10,091 nt of DNA from positions 1-10,091 of the forward strand of contig JAFLJV010000153.1 of assembly GCA_022712845.1 (NCBI GenBank), given 5' to 3'. The notes beneath the pieces were generated by a model. It was not told the DNA's origin. It ran no database searches and saw nothing but the letters and a program-made list of their open reading frames with translations. Origin of the DNA: Sulfurimonas sp. (lineage in GTDB: Bacteria; Campylobacterota; Campylobacteria; Campylobacterales; Sulfurimonadaceae). Position 1 is the first letter of the stretch; every line of letters starts with the position of its first letter. The translations under genes were made by a program, and so were the position numbers. Below are positions 1 to 6,744 of the stretch, piece after piece.

Positions 1-180
1 TGACTTCCAAACCAACTATTGTTAGTTATCTCGTCTATTTACTTGCTTAGTTTTCAATGATCTCAAACATATTCAATACCTCTACTTGAAGTACCTCTAA
101 CTCTAGTCTCTCAACTAGCGTCTGTTTGTGGATGGGAAGTATAGAGAAAACTTGCTTTGTTGTTTCTTAAAATGTTTGGG
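1..180 (-). other. Non-coding stretch, possibly the leader or spacer of an rRNA operon beyond the left edge
   Basis: No credible reading frame is seen on either strand. Read on the minus strand, the stretch has a possible -10 box TATACT (143-138) followed by TCCCATCC, resembling the -10 and discriminator of the rpsP promoter (TATAATTCCGCCATC). No convincing -35 is visible. Downstream are a 5-bp hairpin with a 6-nt loop (103-118), a TACTT/AAGTA dyad (83-93), an AACTA/TAGTT dyad (14-27) and the string GATCATTGAAAACTAAGCAA (62-43). TTGAAAACTAA-like strings occur in rRNA leaders and 16S-23S spacers of several bacteria, so an rRNA operon may follow to the left. That is inference from resemblance only. 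It could equally be an unrelated intergenic region. Confidence 0.3.
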
Positions 181-195
181 AAATGTAAAAATGTA

Positions 196-228
196 AAAAT
201 TAAGAGATATTTTAGCTCTCTTAATTTT
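196..228 (-). terminator. Intrinsic terminator at the end of the peptidase/ligase cassette
   Basis: A perfect 12-bp inverted repeat (196-207 with 217-228) has a 9-nt loop. On the minus strand it is followed by T-rich sequence (TACATTTTTACATTT), as expected of a Rho-independent terminator. The stem is AT-rich. The stop codon of the M14 carboxypeptidase gene (223-221) lies inside the stem, so the gene end and the terminator are fused. The dyad is symmetric, but the plus strand has less T-rich sequence after it, so termination is best supported for minus-strand transcription. Confidence 0.75.
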
Positions 229-2803
229 CTTTATTCACTTCAATGAATATTGGTTCTGAAAAATTTGGAACATCATCGTATGAAAATATTGCATAATATT
301 TATGAGCTTGTAAATCACCAAAATTATCATAAGTATAATTATCGATTCCACCATAAAGCTTTTGTCCATCATATGGAGAACATGGTACTTTAAATGGATT
401 TTTAACTACTAATGCTCCACAATATGCTTCATCATCTGGTATATCCCATTCTAATTTTATCACTCCATTATTAGAAAGATATCTAAAGTTTTTTACAGTT
501 TTTGGAGCGTTTCTTCTTTTTTTAATATAATTTACTATAAGAGATGGTTTTTTTATATCACACCAACTTACATTTTGAGATTTACAAAATTGTTTTTCTG
601 ATGATGCTGAAATTATAAAAACAACTTTTGGGTTTAATTTTGCATTTTCAACCATTTCATTTATTGCATGTGTGTCAAAAACAAATCTTTGAAGTGAATC
701 TTTTTTTATATCAGCAATACTAACATCATATCCAACTCTTTCAATCACATTTCTATTTTTAATTTTTTTATAATTAATTTCACCTTCACATGACATTACC
801 ATCTCTATATGAAAACGAAGATTATTTGTTGATTTAATTTTATTTGCATTTAGTTCTATATAAGCCGTTGAAATCACACTATTATTCATCTCTGGTAAAT
901 TTGTTAAATCAAACTCTATACGACCATATTTTTTATAACCATTTTTATCAAAACCAACAATTAACTTATCATCTATAATTTTATCTTTATAAACTGTAGC
1001 TTCTGATGCAGGATTTAATTCTATTTTAGTTTCATTAATTGTATAGGATATATCAAGTTTTGGTCTATAAGACAATCCTCCACTAAATTTACCATATCCT
1101 ATATCCCACTGCATTAACTGAGAAGCACGATCAAGTGGTAAATTATCTGGTCCTTGCATCCTAAAATATGCTTCTCTTCTTTTAAGTGATTGTTGTAAAA
1201 TATCTAATTCTTGTGCTGCAAATTCATATGTTTTCCATACACCCTGAGATAACTGAGCTGAACCAGTAGGTTTATCAATAAATGAAAGCATCTTTACATT
1301 TTTTATATCATCAAAACTATCTAACTTATCAACTGTTCTCTCATCTATCTGTCCAACTCGCCACTCACCATAACTCTCTACTTGAACACTAACCCTATTC
1401 ATTGGGTAAAAGGATATAGACGCAGCAGTGATTACAGCATTCTCTGGTATAGTACCTAATGAAAATCCACTAATACCAAGACACTCCCCTTTTTTATCTG
1501 AAATACCAACAAATAATGAATTATTTCCAAAATGATCAAAGTTTTTCTTTGTTTTTTCTCCAACATAACCTATTTTATCTGCTGCTGGATAAAGAATTTT
1601 TGAAAACATATTTTCAATAGGGCATGTTCTTACTCCAACTAATTGTCCAAATGAGGATTTAATATTTTCTTCTCTACAAACAGCACGAATAAAATAGTAA
1701 TAATTAGTAGAAGACGTTAAATTTCTATCTATATATGTTTTTAGCTTTGTCATACCAATTCTATTTGATGCTTGAGCAAAACCTCTTTTATGTTTTGAAC
1801 GATATATTTCAAAATATACCCCTTCATTATCTGCATAGCTCCAACTTAATTCTATCTCTTTTGAACCTATCTTTGTTGCTGTAAACTTTTCAACTCTTGG
1901 TAATGCATCTATTTTTTTATAATTGTTAACTTCTGAGAGAGCAAACATAAGTGCTGCTATATTTTCATCAATATGCTCACTCATATGTTCAATATAATCA
2001 CTTATATTTCTAGTTCCAACTTCAACCACTAAAGCTAATACACCTTGGGAATAATAAAACTCTCTTCCACTTCCTGAGATAAGACTAACAGGAGGTTTTC
2101 CCATATGTATCCCGTACTCTCTTCCTGACTCTTTTCTAATCTCTTCAGCCATATTACTTGCTAATATATTTAAATCAACTGCATCAACTGCATCTTCATG
2201 TTTAAAATTATGTGCAGGAAAAAATACATTTCCTTGTGAATGGTAATCTAAAGCAATCGTTATATTTTTATTCTCAAGCATAAAATCTCTAAGAGCTGCT
2301 GTTTCTGGTTCACTAAAAGCGTTTGGCCCGCCATAAACATTAGATGTAGTAGCATTATTTTGTGTAAAACCTACACTAAAATTTCTATTTAAATCAACTC
2401 CAAAACTTCCATCAACATTTTGTCTTCTATTTTTTCTCCAAAAAGAAAAATGATTTCTTGAATACTCAAACCCATCTGGATTTGCACAAGGAACCATATA
2501 TAATGTTGACCTATCTAAAAGAGTATTTAATTGTGGGTCATAATCAATATGATCCAATATATATTTTGCAAAACTAATTGATAACTCAATTCCTATCCAC
2601 TCCCTTGCATGTATAGTTCCCGTATAAAAAAGAGCTGGTTTTTTCTTATACGTATTTACATTATTGGAAATAGTTACGGCAATAATATCTCTGTCTTCCC
2701 ATGTTTTTCCTATGGATTCAACCATAAAAAGATCAGGATTACTCTTTTGTGCAGATTTGAAAAATTCTACACATTCATTATATGAACTGTATTGTTGTCT
2801 CAA
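221..2803 (-). CDS. M14-family zinc carboxypeptidase with fibronectin III-like and DNRLRE-like C-terminal domains
   Basis: This predicted metallocarboxypeptidase has 860 residues. The M14 domain (about 5-295) keeps the full active site in carboxypeptidase A style: zinc ligands H65 and E68 in HAREW and H188 in DYHSQG; R123 (like R127), N139-R140 in LNRNF (like N144-R145) and catalytic E261 in VEVGT (like E270). Aligned by eye, R247 falls at the S1' specificity position (255 in carboxypeptidase A) and the usual Tyr248 is not evident. A fibronectin III-like module follows (about 303-395), then two beta-rich modules resembling DNRLRE domains (about 403-590 and 592-760) and a second FnIII-like module (about 765-855). 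No signal peptide or membrane segment is visible, which is odd for adhesion-type modules. It is the last gene of the M20/ATP-grasp cassette. Enzyme class is confident; substrate is unknown. Confidence 0.92.
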   Translation of the reverse strand: MRQQYSSYNECVEFFKSAQKSNPDLFMVESIGKTWEDRDIIAVTISNNVNTYKKKPALFYTGTIHAREWIGIELSISFAKYILDHIDYDPQLNTLLDRSTLYMVPCANPDGFEYSRNHFSFWRKNRRQNVDGSFGVDLNRNFSVGFTQNNATTSNVYGGPNAFSEPETAALRDFMLENKNITIALDYHSQGNVFFPAHNFKHEDAVDAVDLNILASNMAEEIRKESGREYGIHMGKPPVSLISGSGREFYYSQGVLALVVEVGTRNISDYIEHMSEHIDENIAALMFALSEVNNYKKIDALPRVEKFTATKIGSKEIELSWSYADNEGVYFEIYRSKHKRGFAQASNRIGMTKLKTYIDRNLTSSTNYYYFIRAVCREENIKSSFGQLVGVRTCPIENMFSKILYPAADKIGYVGEKTKKNFDHFGNNSLFVGISDKKGECLGISGFSLGTIPENAVITAASISFYPMNRVSVQVESYGEWRVGQIDERTVDKLDSFDDIKNVKMLSFIDKPTGSAQLSQGVWKTYEFAAQELDILQQSLKRREAYFRMQGPDNLPLDRASQLMQWDIGYGKFSGGLSYRPKLDISYTINETKIELNPASEATVYKDKIIDDKLIVGFDKNGYKKYGRIEFDLTNLPEMNNSVISTAYIELNANKIKSTNNLRFHIEMVMSCEGEINYKKIKNRNVIERVGYDVSIADIKKDSLQRFVFDTHAINEMVENAKLNPKVVFIISASSEKQFCKSQNVSWCDIKKPSLIVNYIKKRRNAPKTVKNFRYLSNNGVIKLEWDIPDDEAYCGALVVKNPFKVPCSPYDGQKLYGGIDNYTYDNFGDLQAHKYYAIFSYDDVPNFSEPIFIEVNKEN

Positions 2804-2814
2804 TTTATAACCTT
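2801..2814 (-). promoter_or_regulatory. Ribosome binding site and TTG start of the M14 gene
   Basis: The reading frame opens with TTG (2803-2801). AAGG (2814-2811) lies 7 nt upstream, which is good Shine-Dalgarno spacing. The next in-frame methionine is residue 27, inside the region that aligns with the start of M14 domains, so the TTG is the best start. A rare start codon may keep expression of this large protein below that of the upstream ligases. Confidence 0.7.
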
Positions 2815-2824
2815 AAAATATATA

Positions 2825-4144
2825 TTAATCTTCAAAAGCTTTAGCCCATTGGCTAATTTGCTGATTTGAAGCAAAATCACAATCTTTAAACTCTTTAAAT
2901 GAAAGAATGCTTTCATTTTTTATCTGTTCTTTTATCATAACTGCAATATCTTCATCCATGCCTTGAAGTGTCATCAACTCTGTTAATGTTATGTCTGACA
3001 ATATAAAAAGTTTCTCTTCATTAATTGTACAAAGAGTTGTTTCATTATTGACTTTTAACATTTTTGGCAGATCTTTTTCACATACAGGTTCTTTTATAGA
3101 ATTTGGAACATCATCAGAAGATGATTCATCTGTTAACTGCATATCAAAACCACCTTTATCACTTAACCAATAAGTTCCATCAACTGATGGCTCATATTTT
3201 GCAAAATACAGATGTCTTAGTGTTCTTAAAATTAAAGAGTCCATTTTTCCTAATTCTTCCCAAGAATATAATGGTACATGAGGAAGTCTAAACCCTCCAG
3301 CACTTAAATCCCACATGATGTATTGTCCTATCCAATCTCTAATATATGGAAATGCTGCAAATGCTGTAGCACATTCTAGTATATATGGTTCATTTGTATT
3401 TTCATCAATTGCAATATCACAAGCCCAGTATTCAGCTTTTGCAGCTTTAGAAGCTTTTACTGCAAGTTCTAATGCATTCATTGGTATATTTTCATAACTC
3501 ATACTTCCACCTTGTGAAGTATTTGTAATCCATTCTCCAGTACCTGAATATCTCCAAAATGCACAGATAGGTTTATGACCAATTAACATAACACGAATGT
3601 CCCCGCTATCTTTAAGTGGAATCCCATCTTGAGAGTATATTGGTTGATATTTTTTTTCTTTTAAAAGAGTTTTTGCCTCTTTATAGTTATCAACTTTATG
3701 CACATAATATCCACCATAATTAGATGCACCGTAACTTCTTTTTATTATCTGTGGATAGTGACAATTTTTAAAATAGTTATCAGCTTTTTCTTTATCGTAA
3801 GTTATTATTGTTTTTGGAGCTGAAATATTATATTTTTCACAAAATAATGTTACATTCTCTTTAGATTTATTACAAAATTGAGTCTCTATAGATGGGATAA
3901 ATCTTACATTTGGTAACTCCGCAGCTATCTCTTTAAAAGTTTCATATGCGGTAGCTGGAATATTTCCAACTAAAACATCTATTTTCTTATTTTTAACTTC
4001 TTTTATAAATCTTTGTTTATCATTTTTCCAGTGATAAGTTACATTTTCAATTTTATCTGGCCAACCTTTAAAGTTGCTATAATCAAAAAATCTAAGTACA
4101 TAGTCTAAATATAAAAATCCTAATTTTGGGAGCTTTTTTGCCAT
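2825..4144 (-). CDS. ATP-grasp ligase-like protein with a C-terminal helix-hairpin-helix-like domain
   Basis: This 439-residue protein belongs to the ATP-grasp superfamily, whose members join a carboxylate to an amine through an acyl phosphate. Visible features are a substrate/pre-ATP-grasp domain (about 1-110), an ATP-binding lysine K135 with a glycine-containing loop (about 138-145), the DIR triad (182-184), TNTSQGGSM (207-215), D243 in ACDIAID and E257 in ILECAT. In most ATP-grasp ligases the last motif reads ExN; here the asparagine is replaced by A259, so metal binding may differ. Residues 330-380 look like a linker. Residues about 383-437 (LTELMTLQGMDEDIAVMIKE and on) resemble the helix-hairpin-helix domain of ComEA-type proteins. 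It starts 1 nt after the previous ligase stop, with AAGG 8 nt before its ATG (4156-4153). It shares the WxTN...GGS motif with that ligase, so the two are probably paralogues. Substrate unknown. Confidence 0.82.
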   Translation of the reverse strand: MAKKLPKLGFLYLDYVLRFFDYSNFKGWPDKIENVTYHWKNDKQRFIKEVKNKKIDVLVGNIPATAYETFKEIAAELPNVRFIPSIETQFCNKSKENVTLFCEKYNISAPKTIITYDKEKADNYFKNCHYPQIIKRSYGASNYGGYYVHKVDNYKEAKTLLKEKKYQPIYSQDGIPLKDSGDIRVMLIGHKPICAFWRYSGTGEWITNTSQGGSMSYENIPMNALELAVKASKAAKAEYWACDIAIDENTNEPYILECATAFAAFPYIRDWIGQYIMWDLSAGGFRLPHVPLYSWEELGKMDSLILRTLRHLYFAKYEPSVDGTYWLSDKGGFDMQLTDESSSDDVPNSIKEPVCEKDLPKMLKVNNETTLCTINEEKLFILSDITLTELMTLQGMDEDIAVMIKEQIKNESILSFKEFKDCDFASNQQISQWAKAFED

Positions 4145-4145
4145 T

Positions 4146-5054
4146 TTAACTACCTTTATCTGTTCTTTTATCTATTAATTGAACTATCAAATCAATCTTT
4201 TTATCATTGAAATCCAATCCTATTTTTTCTTGTTCTGGCGTTGCGAATGCTGGAATACCATTAACTTCTAAAACTACATATTCCTCTTTTTCTCTATCAT
4301 ATAAAATATCAACACCCGCTATATCCATACCAAGTGCTTTACTTGCTTTTTTTGCAATATCTATAATTTTATCATTGGCTTCACGAAGAATTACACTTCC
4401 ACCACTTGTCACATTTGTTCTCCACTCTCTTGCACTTGCTTTACGTCCATAACATGCAACAAATTTATTATCAACAATATCAACACGAAAATCTGTAAAA
4501 TCATTTTCAACAAATTTTTCTAAATATATGTGACGAATATCTGTTTGATTTATAAAAGGCATCAATGCATCAAGCATCTGACGAGAATCTAAAAATGCCA
4601 TCCCACTTCCACCCCAACCATCTGTTGGCTTATATACCATTTTTTTCCACTCTTCAAATTTTTGGGTAACAAACTGTGGCGTTTCACGATGACATAAAAA
4701 GAAATCCGCTGTTGTAACTCCTGCTTGACTTAAAACTAAATTACTTCTAAATTTATCTTCTGAGAGTTCAAATGCTTTATATGAGTTTATAGTTGGAATA
4801 AACTGATCAATTGTTTCATACATATAAACTTGAGCAACAGTTTGCTCACCAGCATTATATGAAAAAAACAAATCCAGATCTAGCATATTTACACCATCAC
4901 AAATAACTGAATTTTTATACCCTCTTGCAAACCGAAGGTCTAATTCTGGTACAGTTTCAATATCTCTTTCTCTTAGCTTTGAAATTAATTTCTCTTGTAT
5001 CTTGTCTCCGCCACTATTGTTATACATCCACATACCAATTTTTCTTTTTGACAT
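4146..5054 (-). CDS. RimK-like ATP-grasp ligase, predicted amino-acid or peptide ligase
   Basis: This 302-residue protein has the ATP-grasp layout of the RimK/LysX group, which adds amino acids (often glutamate) to carboxyl groups of proteins or small molecules. Visible are an N-terminal domain (1-95), SEDK (98-101) at the usual start of the ATP-grasp fold, K142 in YKP, the glycine-rich loop DGWGGSGM (145-152), adenine-contacting YLEKF (177-181), DFR (188-190), WRTNVTSGGS (211-220), D249 in GVDIL, and the metal-binding pair E263 and N265 in LEVNG. All key residues are present, so it should be active. A strong Shine-Dalgarno AGGTGG (5064-5059) sits 4 nt before the ATG, in the 11-nt gap after the M20 gene. 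The neighbours, a second ATP-grasp protein and two metallopeptidases, suggest a peptide-building and trimming pathway. RimK itself is not claimed. Confidence 0.85.
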   Translation of the reverse strand: MSKRKIGMWMYNNSGGDKIQEKLISKLRERDIETVPELDLRFARGYKNSVICDGVNMLDLDLFFSYNAGEQTVAQVYMYETIDQFIPTINSYKAFELSEDKFRSNLVLSQAGVTTADFFLCHRETPQFVTQKFEEWKKMVYKPTDGWGGSGMAFLDSRQMLDALMPFINQTDIRHIYLEKFVENDFTDFRVDIVDNKFVACYGRKASAREWRTNVTSGGSVILREANDKIIDIAKKASKALGMDIAGVDILYDREKEEYVVLEVNGIPAFATPEQEKIGLDFNDKKIDLIVQLIDKRTDKGS

Positions 5055-5065
5055 AATACCACCTA

Positions 5066-6169
5066 TTAAAAATCTGATTTTTTTATAAAATAATTTAAAA
5101 GTTTTTTACTTAACTCTATTCTAGTCTCAAAGCTTTTCTTTAAAGCTCTCTCATGAACTGTGTGATCTCCATCACCAAATGGACCAAAACCATCTAATGT
5201 TATAATTCCACAAGAGCTTACTATATTAGCATCACTAACCCCACCTCTCTCTTCATAGCAAATTGATAAATTAGTTATTTTTTCAATCTTTTTTATTAAT
5301 TCTAGTGACTCTAAAGATGTTAACATAACATCTCTTTGAATATCTCCTCTTAGTTTTGAGGTAGCACCATCAACAAATGAATGATTTACAATTTTATCAA
5401 TTGCTTCAAGAACTCTATCTTTTTCCTTTACATCTTTATATCTAAGCTCAAAAACTAAAGAAGCATGAGGAGAAATAGTATTTGCCCCTATTCCACCTTC
5501 AATTTTACCAACATTAAGAGTTGTTCCTTTTTTTAAGTTTGTTAACTTTACAAGCTCTTGAAGTTTATATGAGGCTTCTAAATTTGCATCCTTTCCATCA
5601 GCATAATGGTTTCCTGCATGAGCAGCTTTACCTTCTATATCTATAAAAAAAGTTCCAACACCTTTTCTACCCGTTACTAATTCAAAGTTTTTTCCAGCAG
5701 CTTCATATACAAAACAGAAATCATACTTCTTTGCAAGTTTAGCTGTCAAATATTTAGAATCATCACTACCACTCTCTTCATCACTTACAAGTAATACATC
5801 AATATTCTTTATCTCTATATTATCGTTATAAATTTCTCTTAATGCTTGAAGTGCAACTATATTTCCACCTTTCATATCACATACACCAGCACCATACACC
5901 CACTCATTATCTTCACTATAACTATCAAATTTATTTGGAGGGAAAACTGTATCTAAATGACCTAAAAGTAATAATTTTTTTGAAGTACTATCATGTTTTG
6001 AAATATAGTGACGATGTGAGCCAATAAGTTCTCGCTCATATACATCAATCTTAAAATCAAGCTTTTTAAACCAAGTATCAAAAATCTCTCCAACTTGATC
6101 AACACCAGCTTTATTTTTTGTATATGAATTTATTTCTACAATAGTTTTTAAGTCATCAAAATAGCTCAT
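5066..6169 (-). CDS. M20-family zinc peptidase, glutamate carboxypeptidase-like
   Basis: This 367-residue co-catalytic dizinc hydrolase is of the M20 family (CPG2, ArgE and DapE relatives), which cleaves amide bonds in dipeptides, acyl-amino acids or peptide C-termini. Expected residues are visible: H71 and D73 in GHLDTVF, bridging D98 in GVCDMKGG, catalytic E131 followed by ligand E132 in DEESGS, E156 in VYEAAG, and H336 in DHTVHERAL. The dimerisation (lid) domain, with HAG at 184-186, occupies about 168-280. Length is typical. No signal peptide is seen, so it is predicted to be cytoplasmic. GGAG precedes the ATG by about 6 nt. It is first in the accessory cassette, 116 nt after rplS. Best resemblance is to glutamate carboxypeptidase-like members, but substrate cannot be fixed by eye. 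Confidence 0.9.
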   Translation of the reverse strand: MSYFDDLKTIVEINSYTKNKAGVDQVGEIFDTWFKKLDFKIDVYERELIGSHRHYISKHDSTSKKLLLLGHLDTVFPPNKFDSYSEDNEWVYGAGVCDMKGGNIVALQALREIYNDNIEIKNIDVLLVSDEESGSDDSKYLTAKLAKKYDFCFVYEAAGKNFELVTGRKGVGTFFIDIEGKAAHAGNHYADGKDANLEASYKLQELVKLTNLKKGTTLNVGKIEGGIGANTISPHASLVFELRYKDVKEKDRVLEAIDKIVNHSFVDGATSKLRGDIQRDVMLTSLESLELIKKIEKITNLSICYEERGGVSDANIVSSCGIITLDGFGPFGDGDHTVHERALKKSFETRIELSKKLLNYFIKKSDF

Positions 6170-6274
6170 GCTGCTCCGAGAATAGAAATAATTTTTATTA
6201 GATTGTACTATATATTAAATATAATTTTTATAAAATTGTGGTTTTGTGATAAAAAGTTAAATAAAGTGAGGGAT
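6170..6274 (-). promoter_or_regulatory. Spacer upstream of the M20 gene, with a possible -10 box
   Basis: This very AT-rich stretch separates the rplS hairpin from the M20 start. TACAAT (6207-6202) could be a -10 element, about 30 nt before the ATG. No good -35 is seen, though promoters in this phylum often lack one and rely on AT-rich upstream sequence. It may give the cassette its own promoter, or the cassette may be read through from rplS. The call is weak. Confidence 0.3.
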
Positions 6275-6302
6275 AACTTAGAAGATTATTTTCTTCTAAG
6301 TT
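6275..6302 (-). terminator. Perfect 11-bp hairpin over the rplS stop codon
   Basis: AACTTAGAAGA (6275-6285) pairs perfectly with 6292-6302 around a 6-nt loop. The hairpin covers the last codons of rplS, and the stop codon (6288-6286) is in the loop. The minus strand continues ATCCCTCACTTTATTT, which is not a proper T-tract. It may be a weak or partial terminator, or a 3' end that slows exonucleases and separates the abundant ribosomal message from the accessory cassette. The hairpin is seen; its function is inferred. Confidence 0.5.
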
Positions 6303-6645
6303 CTTTGATACGAGCTTTTTTACCAGCAAGATCACGAAGATAAAATAGTTTAGCACGACGAACACGACCGCGACGAATAATTTTTATCTCATTAATAGAA
6401 TCAGAGTAAATTGGGAAAATTCTTTCAATACCAACAGAGTTAGCACCGATTTTACGTACAGTAATAGTTTGACCTGTACCTTGACCTCTGGTTGCTATAC
6501 AAACACCCTCGTAACTTTGGACACGAGATTTGTCACCGTCTTTAATAGTTACTGCTAAACGAACAGTATCCCCAGCACGAAAATCTGGAATATTTTTCTC
6601 AGATGTTTGTGCTTTTTCAAAGTTTTCAATATACTTATTTCTCAT
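6286..6645 (-). CDS. rplS: 50S ribosomal protein bL19
   Basis: This 119-residue protein matches bL19 along its whole length: an N-terminal helix, FRAGDTVRL (22-30), [11 protein letters not shown] (43-53), the [16 protein letters not shown] block (63-78) and a basic C-terminus with [16 protein letters not shown]. bL19 sits at the 30S-50S interface and helps form an intersubunit bridge. A clean Shine-Dalgarno AAGGA (6658-6654) lies 8 nt before the ATG. It is the last gene of the rpsP-khpA-rimM-trmD-rplS operon, set off from trmD by a 91-nt structured spacer. In E. coli the ribosomal proteins of this operon are made in far larger amounts than RimM and TrmD, so the spacer and strong ribosome site may serve the same differential expression. 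Confidence 0.98.
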   Translation of the reverse strand: MRNKYIENFEKAQTSEKNIPDFRAGDTVRLAVTIKDGDKSRVQSYEGVCIATRGQGTGQTITVRKIGANSVGIERIFPIYSDSINEIKIIRRGRVRRAKLFYLRDLAGKKARIKELRRK

Positions 6646-6744
6646 AAGATAATTCCTTAATTTTATTAATACGATGTCGGAAGTAATTCCGCCATCTGCG
6701 TTAACACTTGATTTCCTTTAGCAGGAAGTCACCGCACTAGTGCG
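6646..6744 (-). promoter_or_regulatory. Structured trmD-rplS spacer with three hairpins, candidate rplS leader
   Basis: In transcript order the spacer holds three elements. The first is a 12-nt palindrome (6744-6733) with the trmD stop codon at its centre. The second is a stem of about 7 bp with one mismatch (6730-6710). The third is a hairpin at 6696-6673, GATG and CATC flanking CGGAA and TTCCG, with a TTAC loop and a single G.A mismatch. The rplS ribosome site follows about 15 nt later in unstructured AT-rich sequence. Ribosomal protein leaders before rplS are known in other phyla, but this does not obviously match any I recognise. It could act in translation control, RNA processing or partial termination. 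Confidence 0.45.

Noticed and set aside
2991..3497. Three short plus-strand open frames opposite the second ATP-grasp gene
   Set aside because: They lie antisense to a gene with clear family motifs, have no ribosome sites worth noting and resemble no protein family; they are shadows of AT-rich coding sequence.
6684..6700. A plus-strand promoter in the trmD-rplS spacer, from its likeness to the rpsP -10 region
   Set aside because: The matching string has only a poor -10 (GTAATT) and no -35, and is better explained as a hairpin arm.
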